This document shows, one piece after another, positions 22,577-34,627 of a stretch of 64,000 nucleotides of DNA. The notes beneath the pieces were generated by a model. The model made no database searches and was not told where the DNA came from. It saw nothing but the letters and a program-made list of their open reading frames with translations. Each line of letters begins with the position of its first letter. Position 1 is the first letter of the stretch. The stretch is from contig NC_085921.1 in NCBI RefSeq assembly GCF_035222485.1, positions 3,286,001 through 3,350,000 on the forward strand, in the 5' to 3' direction. A program made the position numbers and the translations under genes. Source of the DNA: Podospora pseudoanserina. Lineage: Eukaryota; Ascomycota; Sordariomycetes; Sordariales; Podosporaceae.

Positions 22577-24232
22577 GATGGTCTTCGCGTTGGTTGAGAA
22601 TACAACTCGATCTTCGAATCGCGTGTTTATGATCGGTGTGCGCCCAGCCAGAGCCTTGTCTATAGCTCGATCCGATGCCAGTACCGAGTTAACCCCGCAG
22701 GAGAAGGGTTGTCAAAAAGGCGTTTGGGAGCTGTCTCTACCTGAAGAAACCCATGGTGTATCTTGGTGTCTCAAGACTGAGAGGGCAGAAAAAAAGACGG
22801 GAGCCTGACAACTTGTCAAGTAGATGAAAAGAAAAGCGTAAGAGGGGACAGTAAGCGGTAAGTAATAAATTCCTAGCGGGAGAACTCGACGCCGTGCGCG
22901 CTTCCAGGCCTGGTGCCAGCAAGCAGAATATCAGCACGCTTTCCTCTTAACAGCATGGGGTGGCTGGACGATGCCCAATGAAAGGGACTGAGGCTTAGGC
23001 AGTCCGACATTAATTGATCAAACATGCCCAACAAAAGTCCCAGGTTGGCTGTCCACCCAAGCATTCAGCCTCAGTGCTAGTGCATCGAGCTGAGGCTGGC
23101 TCTCTGTTGGCGCCAACTCACGCCGATATTTTCAACTTGAGCCGAATTGAGCTTTGAAGAGGCCTGCCCTTATTACTCTGTACTTCATCAAGCATTGGTA
23201 TTGAGACGAGTGCGGCATTTCGGCTTCCCCGCACTTGCTGAGGTTCCAATGTGATGCCAAGCATCGCTCACGCATGAGTAGGAGCATGGAGGAGGGAAAG
23301 ATGCTGTTTGAGGGAAATACGTGAGTAAATAGGCCCAAGAATATAGAAAGATCATGTGTTGAGACTGATACCACGATAGGTCGAATAATCGATAGGTGGA
23401 TAACTCCGTAGATGATCATGCAATAAATTCAGATGAGCTTTTGGCAGGCAGTGGCAGGCAGTGGCAGGCAGTGACAGGCACAGAATGTCAAAAGGGCGGG
23501 GACACTTGGCCCTGGCTCTCTGCCAGGGGTGCCTGAAGGGTCCACCACATTGACGTCACCGCCAAGAGATAAGATGGGGCAGGCAGGACGATCGCTGGTC
23601 CACCTCATCCCAATACTGCAATTCAACGCGTTTGAAAACTCCATCTTCTCCTCTTCCATGCATCGGGAGAGATGAACTTTTCTTGTGAAACCGGCATCTT
23701 GCAGACGGCCAAGACACGATGGAGGGTCCACCCCAACCACAGGGAACCACGACACCCCGATCAACGGTCCCTGAGTTTCCCCCTGGGTGGCCACAGATCG
23801 CTTCATGATATTGACAGATATCGACAAGATGAGATGAATGTATCTGAAAGCCACCTGGAAGTGCTGGACGACGGCTGGTGGGGTTGAAGCCCAGTTGATG
23901 ACAATCAAGGCTTGGGCTAATGGCTCTGTTGGCGTCGGTAGAACCCAAGAAAGCGTTCAGCCATGCGGCAATACGCAACCGACGGAGCCAGCACTACTAC
24001 CTCCTATTCCATGACAAGACCTGGTTGGCGTCGTCCCACAACTGCTGTGGGTCGCTTGTGTTGATCTGTCGGACTGTTTGAAGCCCCGAGTGGAAAACCC
24101 TTGAAGTATACAAGCCGTCTGTCCACATCCCCAGTTTTCCAGCTTTTCTCTTTGACTCGATTTCCATGGACTGGACATTAGAGCACCAAAACCGACCTTA
24201 TACTTTCATTCATCCACGCTCAATGCACCATC
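22577..24232. promoter_or_regulatory. Divergent promoter region, WW gene and MscS channel
   Basis: About 1.66 kb between two divergent start codons. It contains a short tandem repeat (23442-23481) but no supportable gene. Confidence 0.5.
23442..23481. repeat. 10-bp tandem repeat, four units
   Basis: Units ttggcaggca, gtggcaggca, gtggcaggca and gtgacaggca lie back to back. Located in the divergent promoter region, about 750 bp upstream of the channel start codon. Confidence 0.9.
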
Positions 24233-26875
24233 ATGCGCTCCTCGGAGGAGGGCATGCCCGAGCTGGGCTCAGAGGGACGACCGACCCTTCGTGTTCAGAT
24301 GCCGTCTTACTCAGAAATGAGCTCAAACAGTGAAAAGCCCAAGGGCACTCTTGATCCCGACCATTTGGCTCCCGAAACGGCACCCCTCAGCCCTGCCGAG
24401 TCTAGAGAAGTCGCCAACAGACTTAACGACGACCTCGAGCTTCTCCGTATCGAACGTATTGTCTCTCATCAGCAACAAAACGACGCCCGTTCGAGAAACC
24501 GAAGTCACCATGAGCGTCCCGACCAGGTCGAAGATGCCTTCAACTCAGCCACGCCTGCTCCCATCACCGCCAGGACTCCGGAGAAAAAGTCGACCTGGCT
24601 TACACGACTTTGGGTTTCGTTGAAGAGATTCCCTCGCGTTCTTCGCTACGTTGTCTACGCCATCCCAGCCGGCATCCTCATTCTGATACCAGTCTTCTTG
24701 GACTTGTTTGCCTATGACGGCAATAGCGAACCAGTTGGTGGTGAGGGAGGTGTTCAGCTGCTCTGGTTTGGAATCTGGCTTGAGGTGGTCTGGTTATCGC
24801 TATGGGCTGGTCGCATTCTCACCTCCATCATGCCTGCCACCGTTGCCTTCATTGCAGATACCGTCGGATCAAGCAACCACAAGAAGTGGCGGGATATCGG
24901 ACGCCAAATGGAGTTTCCGACTGCCCTTTTCGTTTGGATGCTGGCCGTCTTGGTGTCATACAAGCCTATATTGAATCACCGAGTCATTAATGATCCCGAC
25001 AATGACGGCAGCATACCTTATGTCACCTGGGTCGATGTTCTTTACAAGATCATCATAGCCTTGTTTGTGCTGGCAACGCTCAATGTGGCCGAGAAGATTC
25101 TGATTCAGTGGATCGCAGCTTCGTTCCACCTGCGTACCTACTCGCACCGCATTCGGGAAAACCAAATGCAAATCGACTGCCTTATCACTCTTTACTCGTA
25201 CGCCAAAACCCGGCTGGAAGAACAAGACCCGGTCTGGGATCCCAACAGTGACAGGAACAACTCTTCTGGGAGCCGAACACCGATGAAGGCCATCCATTCC
25301 AATGCCCGTCAGGCTTGGAACAAGGTGGGCAACGCCGCCAGTCGCATGGCTGGTGACTTTACCGGGCGAAAGGTTGCCAAGAACAATCACAAGAGAGTTG
25401 TGTTGGAGCTGCTCCGAGAGACAGCATCGAGTTACACACTTGCCCGCGTCTTTTACCGTACTTTTGTTCGTCCGGACCACAACACTATCACGGTAGATGA
25501 TCTCCTGCCAGCATTCCCAACTCCTGAGGAGGCTGAGTTATGCTTCAACGTCTTTGACAAAGATCTCAATGGTGACATTTCGATGGAGGAGCTTGAGATG
25601 GTTTGCAACGAGATCCACCTGGAGAAGAAGGCGATTGCCGCCTCTTTGAAGGATCTGGACTCTGTCATCAAGAAGCTGGACGAAGTGTTCATGTTTCTTG
25701 TTGCAGTTATTGTCATCATTGTGTTTATCAGCATCATCTCTAACTCGGCCGCTGCAGCGCTCACCTCGACGGGTACGGTTATACTGGGTTTGTCGTGGCT
25801 TCTTCAGGCCACCGCTCAGGAATTTCTTCAGGTATGTTCAACCGCAATCGTTTAAGATACCGTGTATGCTGACGGATTCTAGTCCATCATCTTCGTCTTT
25901 GTCAAACACCCCTTCGACGTCGGTGACCGCGTCACCATCTACGGCAACACCGGCTCCATGATGCGAGGTGATGACTACTACGTCATCGAGATCTCCCTTC
26001 TCTACACCGAGTTCAAGAAAATGGAAGGTCATGTCGTGCAGGCGCCCAACTCGCTGCTCAACAACCTCTTCATCCTCAACCAGCGCCGCAGTCAAGGTCT
26101 CGCCGACCCGATCAATCTCAAGCTCCGCTTCGGCACGACAGAAGCCCAAATCGAGGAGCTCAAGTCCAGAATGCTGGAATTTTGCCTCCAGAACAAGCGT
26201 GATTATGCCCCAAGGATTATCTCTGAAGTTCAGACCATTGACGAGGTTGCCTCGATCACCATGAACATCATCTTTTTCCATAAGAGCAACTATCAAAACG
26301 AGCTCCTCCGTCTCACACGCCACAACCGTTTTGCCGTCGAGCTCATGAGGCAGATGCACGATATGGGTCTGGAGACGCCTCGTCTTGTTGCGCCTGGTGG
26401 TGGGAGGGACATGCCTATGTATTGGGCTTCGATCCCACCCCCTGGGTACTCCCAGCGGGATCATGGACCTGACAACACACCTGGAACTACTGGTGAACCC
26501 GTCACGGCCGTGCCTCTTCCCAGCCCGAACGCAGCAGCAAGGAGGAGGGCCAACAGCCGTGCCGCGGTTGTGGAGGCGGGGATGGATTTTCAGGATGTGT
26601 ATCACAGCCGGAAGAGGGATAATTCCGTTACGAGGCTGGCGTCGATTAGTCAGTCGCCGAGGGAGGATGAGGAGGAGGAGAATATTGGGGATGGGGCCTC
26701 TCGGGCGGGGGTGAGTATTGATCAGCATCTGGAGAAGGTTGCGAGTAGGGATAGTGCTTCGACTAGGAGAGGGAAGTTGTGGCCTATGAGGTCGGTAAGT
26801 AGGGCTGGGAGTGGGCAGCATCATTCTCGGTATCAGGGGAGTGGGGGGAGTGGTGCACCGGGAGCGATTGTTTAA
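24233..26875 (+). CDS. MscS-type mechanosensitive channel with EF-hand
   Basis: Fungal mechanosensitive cation channel of the Msy1/Msy2 type, which in fission yeast resides in ER/perinuclear membrane and tunes Ca2+ after hypo-osmotic shock. Exons 24233-25831 and 25883-26875 (51-nt intron, gtatgt...ctag) give 863 residues. A polar N-terminus (1-140) precedes four hydrophobic segments (about 142-170, 180-212, 232-250, 268-292). A canonical EF-hand loop DKDLNGDISMEE lies near residue 443. The pore block follows: VFMFLVAVIVIIVFISIIS (about 485), then STGTVILGLSWLLQATAQEF, then after the intron IIFVFVKHPFDVGDRV, and the beta-domain. The C-terminus after about residue 670 is disordered. Intron position inside the pore-to-beta junction is supported by exact motif continuity. 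The start has a good context (catcATGc). Confidence 0.94.
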
Positions 26876-27532
26876 GTGTAGGGAGGGTTTAATGATGGGC
26901 TTATGGGAAGGGATTTTGGCTGTTGAAGGCGGATACCCGGGAGGCAAGGCAACATGTTTTTACTTCATTTTTTTTTCGCATTTGCAGACACACACACACA
27001 TTTTTACATACTGGGCCTGTGGCCGCATAGGTATATTTTGGGCTTTTTACCATTTTCTAGATACCTACAACAGATTTTCCATTTTTTTCACGCATATCAA
27101 ATAGGGAATGAGTTCTCAGCAACAACATTAATGCCTCTGGCCGATAAAATATTGATACAGCAAATTGCCCCTTTTTTTTTAAAAAAAAAAAAAAAAAAGA
27201 AGTAACATACATAACCCTCAGGCATCGTTCATGTAGGGTTGATGATGCAAGTCTAACCCAACAACGAACCTTCAGTCTGCCACCTGAGCAGCTTCTTGTG
27301 TGACTGTCTCGCATTAATGAATCCTGAATGGGTATAGAGATCTGTACTCTGACTGGGCAGACAGACTTTTGCTGACAAGGGCTCAGTCCTGTCGGGTAGC
27401 CAGCGCATACACGTATATTTCAGCTGAGCCTCGCCCCCTTTATATAGGCAAGGAGTTTTCTAGAAAGTATAACACTCAGCACGCCCACTCCCAGGCCTAA
27501 AACATGACAACCATTACTGAATCATTCTCAAA
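26876..27532. other. Intergenic with homopolymer tract and TATA box
   Basis: 3' flank of the channel gene, then a T9-A18 homopolymer junction at 27172-27198, then the promoter of the first tandem-family copy, with TATATA at 27441-27446, about 90 bp before its ATG. No gene here. Confidence 0.6.
27441..27446 (+). promoter_or_regulatory. TATA box of tandem-family copy A
   Basis: TATATAGG 92 bp upstream of the ATG at 27533. Copy B has a TATATAAAA at 29541-29549, 75 bp upstream of its ATG, so the promoter was duplicated with the gene. Confidence 0.5.
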
Positions 27533-29131
27533 ATGGCCAACAACCTAGATTCGAATGTCCTCGCCAACTGGTCGCTTTCCAAGATCAATTTCACTGCTGA
27601 TTGTAAAGGCGCAGCCAAGTTTGCCGCGCTTCTGTTGATGGAGGAGGACACAAAGACGTATATAGGGAATCTGACCAGTTTTCATACGATGCATTCTTCA
27701 ACATGATGCAGACTGTTGCGCCGGACCCTTTTGTCAATATTTCCCGAGGGATGATTCTGAACTGGGGGGCTACGATGTACGAAAACACGACCTGGGATAC
27801 ATATAGCGTGGTAAGCCCTATAATCCGTAGGTGCCGAATGCAGTTCTGTCGGAGCCAACCGTGGCAGGGCAATCCCGATCTGGATGGCGTAGGGGTGAGT
27901 CGATGAGACTATTAAAGTTCATCACCCTATCTAAAAGTAGAAGGCTGATGATAAATGTGGCGCAGGTCTTTAGTTCATACGTCGTTCAAGTCTCACTCGC
28001 CACAATATATATTCTTACTCTTGGGATTCATGCAACTATCCCAATTTTGGATCATGAAACGCAGCACCCCGAGGCTGTTTTCTTTCAATGATAGAAAGGC
28101 ACAAAATGCTCTTCAGACGAGCGCATCCATGTTCTGGGACTCTACAGCACTTTTCAGCATCACCATTGCCGCCGTCTCCGCTCTTGTCACCACAAGTACC
28201 TCGATATCCATCTACAACGCGCTCTTTGTAAGGACGTCAGTCAACCTGACATGTTCAGTTCTTGCCCTTGTCTGGCCGTTGTCGTACCGCATATTCCGGT
28301 ATGTACAGATTCGACGGATACTGTTTGTGTTGCTGTGTGTGGTTTTCGTACCCGTCATTCTTCACCATGACACCCGTGACGGTTTGACCACCCCTTTTGA
28401 ACATCATTGCTTCGGTCCATTACCTGATGATATGGAAGTTTTACTATAAGGATGGCCACTCGTGGCTTGGTGTCGAAGGATCTTTTGTTCAAATTCCACT
28501 GGTGGTGTTTGCTGAGTTGGTCGCTGGACTGAGGGCTGCGGCGAAGGGCAGTTTTCAGCACTTGCCGAAGTCGAAAACACGAACCTTAATGACATCAGTA
28601 CTCGGAAGAAGGTTGTCCGGGTTGATTACAACTGGTAGCATAAACAAGGTTGGTAAAGGTTTGCAGATGATTGATAATCCAAGGGGAAGATTTGCATTGA
28701 GATTTATCTGGTACCTTTGGTTTTTGTGACGATGCGGATCAACTTGGCCAACTACATTATTCTGAGAAACGTGGTATCGGATATGGCTGGAGAAACATTA
28801 CAGGAGAATGCATGGGGTTCCGGTCAAGTGACGGCGCTATCGACTTGGCTTCCAACGGTGATTGATTTGCTTTGGTGTTTAGAGGTAAGCCTACATCATA
28901 CACCTTATGCATATATACACCTATTCTGACTGAGCACATCATCATGGGAAACCTCAAAGCCCTTGATTACCGGCTGCCCCTTGGGGTGAATGTTCAGACA
29001 GCTGGAGAGGATGTGGAATTCTATATGATGGGCGTTCATTGTGTTGTCGACGGTATGCGACCTTGGAGTTGCAAGCCTCGAATCAGAAGATGGATTCTGA
29101 CCAGAGCTTCATACCGAAGAAAAAAACAATG
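27533..29131 (+). pseudogene. Tandem membrane-protein family, copy A (decayed)
   Basis: First of three tandem same-strand paralogues of a multi-pass membrane protein I do not recognise. The N-terminal domain is shared by all copies: NVLANWSLSKINFTADC, then GMILNWGATMYENT, then a Cys pair and WQGNPDLDGVG. An intron follows with a gtgagt donor at 27895 and an acceptor ending 27965 (71 nt), at the same place as in copies B and C. Membrane segments after the intron include TALFSITIAAVSALVTTST and NLTCSVLALVWPLSYRIF. Frame is lost near 27650-27700, near 28000-28060 and near 28380-28450, and the conserved C-terminal segment (GSGQVTALSTWLPTVIDLL) is in yet another frame, so this copy is most likely a pseudogene. 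A final small exon (GNLKALDYRLPLGV) is still visible about 28948. Extra unrecognised introns could explain some but not all of the shifts. Confidence 0.7.
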
Positions 29132-29615
29132 ATATTCTATATATATACATAGGGAAAGTTACAAACAAGCAAAAGAAACCAACATCTATCAACTTGAGGC
29201 CTGTGGGCTCAGGACGGAAGCCCTAAGAGCAACCTGACCCGCCTGACCGACAGGGAGCAACTTCATTTCTCTCAGGTCAGATTCACACTGCAAGATTCCA
29301 CACAATCATCAGGCGCTGCTGTTGCTATCCGAATCCAGCGAGCCTTGCCTTCTCTCACTCTGTTAGCCCAAGCACAGTACGCCACGAGACCCTGCATGGA
29401 ACTACAGCGAGTTGCGGGAGGCTCACAGACTGATAGGCAGATTGATTGCTTGGCTCGCTAACCACCGGACAACCTTGGCCACATACACTCACTTTCCTGT
29501 TCAGCTAGTCCTCATCTGGAGGCTGACAAGTGCCAGCAGGTATATAAAACCTGGCGCCCCGCCATCGGTGTCGGGTGTTTGATCTTTGGCAAAGAAAACT
29601 GCCAACAGACGCGTC
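29132..29615. other. Spacer between copies A and B
   Basis: Intergenic spacer with the copy B TATA box (TATATAAAA, 29541-29549). No other feature seen. Confidence 0.6.
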
Positions 29616-31207
29616 ATGGCTGCCGACTTGAGCATGACCGTCCTTGCCAACTGGACGCTTGCCAATATTAACTTCTGCCGACTGTGAAACTGCGTCTAAG
29701 TTCGCCTCTAAGTACATAGAATACTGGAATGTCATTGTGAAGACGGATAAGTATGGATTGATGCTGAACTGAACCAGCATCAATTCACAGTTTACGGCGA
29801 CCGACGAGTTTCCCTACGGAGCTTTCATTAATGCTGTGCGCTCTGTGGCGCCCGATCCATTCTTGAAGTTGGCTGTAGAGACGGTCACCGACTGGGCGGA
29901 TAGCTTGAACATCACCAGTTTTGAGACGCTTCAAGCATTGCAAGATATCTCCAAATGTTGCCGGAATGAATTCTGTTACAGTCTATCATGGGAGGGAAAT
30001 CCCGACCTGGCTGGAATAGGGGCATGTGGTACTTTTGCTTCATCCCATCGTGAATTTAAGAGACTGCTGAGATATTGAAGAGGAACTGGCGTAGGTTCTG
30101 ACCTCTTACATCATTCGAGTGCTCCTCGCTATGATCATTTGTGTTGGACTTTTCTGGATGAGGCTTTCTTCTGACTCTGGTATGCTTTCTTTTGACTCTG
30201 GTATGCTTTCTTTTGACCCTGGCTCTCAATACTCCCAATACAAAACAACACAAGACAGCCAAGAAGGTCGTCATCACTTCGGGAGAAGATCTTCAAGGGT
30301 CTCCTCACAAGCGTTGGGCTGTACTGGGACGCTGCATTCCTGTTCAGCTTCACCATTGTCATCCCGGCCATGATCTCAGACTTTAACCAGCCCTCTGCCT
30401 ACAACCGACGCATTGCACAGACGTCTATGGGCTTGACATTTTCAACTGTCACCATCACCTGGCCGCTATGCCGCCTTGTCTGCTGACACGCAAAAGTTCG
30501 AGGTTGGTTGCTGTTTGTCTTGGCTACAATGGAACTTTCAGTCACTATACTTATGATGGCTCGGGATCGAGCGGGCACACGGCGCTCGCCCTTTGAAACG
30601 ATCTGTCTTGGATTGGATAATGAGTGGGTTGAGAAGGACGAGCGTCGCTTGGGACTGGCTTTGTTTGCTATTATTATTCCCCTGAGATATATCCTGGTGC
30701 CGCAGCTCTACCCGCTTGTACTCAGATACACCCTTGGATTGGATCTCTGGAGCGCTTTGGGACTCATCTGGGACTCAAAGCTTGTTCTGTGAGGGTGGTA
30801 CATCTTTTTCTTTTTGTCACTGTTTTTCAATCTCATAGATTATGTTGACTCTCGCAATAGGGTTTCTAACAAGGCTAGAGAGGCTTTTTTAGAGAACGAG
30901 TGGGGATTCGGGCAGGCTATGGCGTTGTCAACTTGGATTCCAACAATTTTGGATTTCGTTCTGATTTTCGAGGGTGAGTACCTACCATCTATACAGACAT
31001 GTGCATGGAAATTATACTAACGTATCCTCGCTAGAAGACTTCAAAGCCTTAAAGTATCGCCTCCCTGGTGAAGTACAAATTCGACTTACTGAAGAGGATG
31101 AAGATGACGCGGGGGCTACAGGAGGAGATGGCTCGCAGAATGGGACGGAATTCAGGGTGATTACACACGCGGAAGGTCTCGGCTACAGAAGATGTAACAC
31201 CACTTGA
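29616..31207 (+). pseudogene. Tandem membrane-protein family, copy B (decayed)
   Basis: Second paralogue. It opens with MAADLSMTVLANWTLANINF and then shifts frame within the TADCE motif (about 29675). Later pieces are clear: DEFPYGAFINAVRSVAPDPF, WADSLNIT, and CYSLSWEGNPDLAGIG. At the conserved intron site the donor reads GCATGT rather than GTRAGT, so that intron has lost its 5' site. The membrane part begins VLTSYIIRVLLAMIICVGLF and then carries a 21-bp repeat expansion absent from A and C. The C-terminal part reads ENEWGFGQAMALSTWIPTIL, followed by an intact intron (gtgagt, TACTAAC branch, ctag; about 30973-31034) and a terminal exon DFKALKYRLPGEVQIRLTEE ending at 31207. At least three breaks are present. 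The tail exon is the best preserved of the three copies. Confidence 0.7.
30164..30226 (+). repeat. 21-bp tandem repeat inside copy B
   Basis: Three units of 21 bp starting at 30164, 30185 and 30206 (core ctttcttttgactctggtatg). In frame they encode repeated SFDSGML. Not present in copies A or C, so this is a copy-specific expansion. Confidence 0.85.
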
Positions 31208-31647
31208 TGGGTGTCTCCTGTGAAAAGGCTTCAACATCTTCAAGACAAATGTAAGATCCATTGGCTGTGTGTTAATCCCCTAAAAATAGCTGTTTTCGGC
31301 ATCGTCTATTTACTTGCCAATTCTAGTTCTTGGCCTGCCTTTACAGATGTGACTGTGTGCTGGGAGTTGCATAGTGATCAGCGGTGAGTGACAGGCAGGT
31401 GAATCTGTTTCATATAAGGGACTCGGTTTTTGTTAAGCCTGCCAGCATGCAAACATGTTTGATAGCCAAGCATTGAAAGAGGCACAGCCTCTACAGTCGT
31501 TGGATAAACATGCCCTCTTGGAATGTAGGTAACTGATCTGGCACACAACTGGTTGCTTCCTGTTTTGTTGCCTGCGTAACGAAAATAAAAGATATGTAGA
31601 CCCATGTCATCGTCACTCGTTGACCAAAAGCGATACTGAAAAAAAAA
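31208..31647. other. Spacer between copies B and C
   Basis: Intergenic. A CATATAAGG element near 31410 could serve as a distant promoter element. No gene supported. Confidence 0.5.
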
Positions 31648-33170
31648 ATGTTTGATTATTTGAACCCCGCCATTCTTACCAACTGGACGCTCGCCGATAT
31701 CGACTTCACCGCCGACTGCGAGAGCGCGGCCAAATTTGCGGCGCTATTTATCATCAAATGGGATTACTCTGGATCAAAGTACGGGAGAGATGATTGGAAT
31801 GGGAGCAGCTCCCTATTCACGAAGCACGACGAGTTTCCATACGGGGCGCTTATCAACGCCGCACATACTGTCGCCCCAACCCCGTTTCTTAATTTCTCTC
31901 GGGGCACAATCGTCAACTGGGCAGATGGCCTGAACAGCAGTAGTCGCGAAACCTACAAAGCCATGTACCTGATATTAGATCATTGTCAGACGACTTTCTG
32001 TCGTAACTTGTCCTGGAAGGGTAATCCCGATTTGGCCGGAATAGGGGTAAGTGGTCTCTACCTGACAGAATGCAGATTTGCAATGACCTAAAAGCTGGCA
32101 ACAGGTTCTTACTTCATACATTATCCAAGTATCGCTTGCAACAGTATTTGTTGTGACACTGGCGCCCTTACAACTATCAAAGTACTGGGCGAAGAGGAAC
32201 CATAGCAATCCGACACCACTCTCGCCGACTTCCGGCAAGACACGCAATGCTCTCCAGACAAGCGCAGGTCTTTTTTGGGATTCTTCATCGCTTTTAAGTC
32301 TTGCTATCATCAGCTCGACCCTCGTCACAGAGTACACAAAGTCCTCGGCGTACGACGGGCGCTTTGCAGAGATATCTGCAGGCTTGACATGTTCAGTCGT
32401 CGCCCTCACCTGGCCGCTGCATTACCCCAACTGTCGCCACTTGAATGCACGGTGGATACTCTTAGCTATCGTGGCTACAGGGCAGATTGCCATCGTTTTG
32501 GGCACTGTCATCAGGCGCGCGCTTGGTCTCGGCGACACGCTTTTTGAGACAGTTTGCTTTATTCAGCTGACTTTGCTCGATCCTGGGGATCCGAACACCC
32601 AATTTTTTTGCCGCATACAATTTATTCCGCGTTCTTATCTGGGCCGTTATTTTACATGAGGCTTTGTACAGGCTTGCACGCAGCTGGTCCCAGCAGCTAT
32701 CTGCCTTTAGCCAGGAAACGAGTCATGTGTCGACATCAGGATTCGGGGATCTTTTCATAGGGGTTTTTGCAGGACTGATCAACGGTTATAATACAGTCAG
32801 GACGAAGCTGGCGGCTCGCCTTCCTACAAGGTACAAGTTCTGGCTGATGCTTGCTTGGTACGTCTGTTTCTTTGTCAAGATGTGGGTCATGGTTGGGGAC
32901 TACATCATTATGCGCGGGACGAACTCTGAAATAGCTGGGTCGTCTCTTCTGGAGCAGGAATGGAGCTTCGGGCAGGTTATGGCACTGGCAACTTGGATTC
33001 CTACATTTCTGGATTTCACCCTGATATTCAAAGGTAATATTCCACCAAGAGACATGTTTTTTTTTTTTTTTTTGCATGAAAGCCTGGACTAACTGGGTGG
33101 CTTGGACTGGGGAACCTCAGGGCTCTAGTGTACTGACTCCCACTTGGAGTAAGTATTCAAGTTTGATGGC
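31648..33170 (+). pseudogene. Tandem membrane-protein family, copy C (least decayed)
   Basis: Third and best preserved paralogue. Exon 1 (31648-32046) is fully open: TNWTLADIDFTADCESAAKF, DEFPYGALINAAHTVAPTPF, FCRNLSWKGNPDLAGIG, with several N-glycosylation sequons and conserved cysteines, suggesting a lumenal or extracellular domain. The intron 32047-32104 (gtaagt...caacag) matches copies A and B. Exon 2 encodes at least three membrane segments (VLTSYIIQVSLATVFVVTLA, LLSLAIISSTLVTEY, WILLAIVATGQIAIVLGTVI). The frame changes at a run of seven T at 32606-32612, after which FAAYNLFRVLIWAVILHEAL and EQEWSFGQVMALATWIPTFL continue in the new frame. A last-exon remnant (GNLRALVY, then TGA where A and B have an Arg codon) lies near 33109. 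It is either a pseudogene with two breaks or a gene with a sequencing error at the T run. Family and function unknown. Confidence 0.65.
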
Positions 33171-33921
33171 CAGAAGGATCACACCGGGTCAACCGTGACA
33201 TTGCTGGAGACAAATTTGGACAAAAACGGGGCTCCCTGGAAAAGAAGAAGCTCGGTATGATTTCTGGTGAAAAGGGCGGGGCTCGCAACGGTGAGCGGTG
33301 CCAAATATCTACGCTTTGTTACAAAACACGGGCCTGGAAAAAGTACTGGTACCTGTTAGGACACGACCAAAATACTGAAATTGTCATTTCTCCCTGCCAA
33401 CTTCCGAGGCTATCACCTATCTCTAAGCCCAGAGTCGAGCCTTCACGTTGGAAAATCCACCATCGTGAAAAAGTATTAGGAACTAGTACCCGCTTGAGCT
33501 TCGATGAACTGACAGCAGAGAGCTTGAAACATACCCGATAGCAGCAGGACGTGACGGCTCCCTGAAGGGACGGACAGACGTAGCCACACAGATAAAGTCG
33601 TCTGGTGCCTATGGCGGGATGATCTTGCCCCTCTGGCCAGATATCTTGGTAGAACCTTCGTCGGTGCTTTTGACTACCTCTATTAGGAAAGGCCTGACTC
33701 TGAGGTGAACACCGCTCTCGATCGTGACCCTAGACAGTTGGCGATTGCAAGTCAGAAGTCCGATTGCAAGCGACCTTATGTGTTTGAAGAGACCCACTGG
33801 TTTGATTCAGGTTTGGCGTCTACATGGGTGATACGGTTGACCATCCTCTCGACCACGCGGTGAAAGCAAAGGAATGCTTAATGAATATTGTCATCAAACC
33901 TCTTGCAAGCTTCTTCCACGG
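33171..33921. other. Intergenic, no supported feature
   Basis: Short open frames only; nothing conserved or structured recognised. Confidence 0.5.
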
Positions 33922-34627
33922 TCATGGCAGGAGTGTATGACAATGCAATGTCCCGAGGTCCGCTAGCAATGCAAAATGGTGCATCACAAATGAAGTCTCG
34001 TACCCGGAAGCGGCAAGTTGAAGTGGTGAATAGCCTGGTTTTGGTTCGACCCGAGGAATGTCCATGTAAGCTTCGAGGCAAAGATCTGTCAGATCTGGGT
34101 CTTGTTTTCCGTAGTAAGCAGCGATGGCCGTGAAGTGCTCAATGTCTATCATGCATGCAAGCACAAAGTCTTTGAGATAGAACTCCTTGACCTCCAGTCT
34201 GTCGTGCAGCATCTGCCGCTTCATCAGGGAGATACTATCCGTGGTGATTTCGGGCAGTTCGCCATTCTGTATCATTCGTTTGACGCTTGGGAAACGCTGG
34301 TGGAACTCCTTGAGGAAGCTCGCTGAATGATGGCCTTTCCAGGACTTGAAGTTGGGGCTCAGAAATTTCCCGGTGGAGGTGTCATGCCGGTATCCGTCGT
34401 CATACATGAGGCAATAGGATGCTGGGACGCCAACACTGGTGAGCACCACAATACCGCTGTCGTCCAACCTTGGGTCCATACTGTCGCAATTGAGACCTTC
34501 TACCGTGGCAAACACTGTTAGTTAAGACTTGTTTGATGGGAATATTAAGGGAAAAGGGAAAAGCCTCACCAATGAACTGGTAACTTGTACCAGGTTTGTT
34601 TGATAGTTGGATTGGTGTCAAGTTGGA
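33922..34627 (-). CDS. Hypothetical protein, gene ends unresolved
   Basis: Not recognised. Two exon-like pieces, 34627-34570 and 34514-33922, join across a 55-nt intron (GTGAGG...CTAACAG) and read KPGTSYQFIVFATVEGLNC and onward through LKEFHQRFPSVKRMIQNGEL and DFVLACMIDIEHFTAIAAYYG. No ATG lies in frame before codon GAC AGT ATG in the second piece; the sequence just upstream (ACTGAC branch, T/C tract, AAAG) looks like another intron acceptor, so a 5' exon is missing. Candidate upstream coding sequence on the same strand at 35028-34800 (IIHLESAHSIKLFLSVYF) could be that exon or a separate gene. The 3' end is also ambiguous: an alternative frame ends TPAMTVEEACKRFDDNIH at 33878 and could be reached through a 41-nt intron. 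May be a broken gene. Confidence 0.35.

Noticed and set aside
23429-23978. Overlapping minus-strand frames of 140-159 codons upstream of the channel gene
   Set aside because: Contain the 10-bp repeat and no recognisable domain; promoter sequence is more likely.
30135-30371. Lys/Gln/Ser repeat frame on the minus strand
   Set aside because: Reverse reading of the copy B 21-bp expansion.
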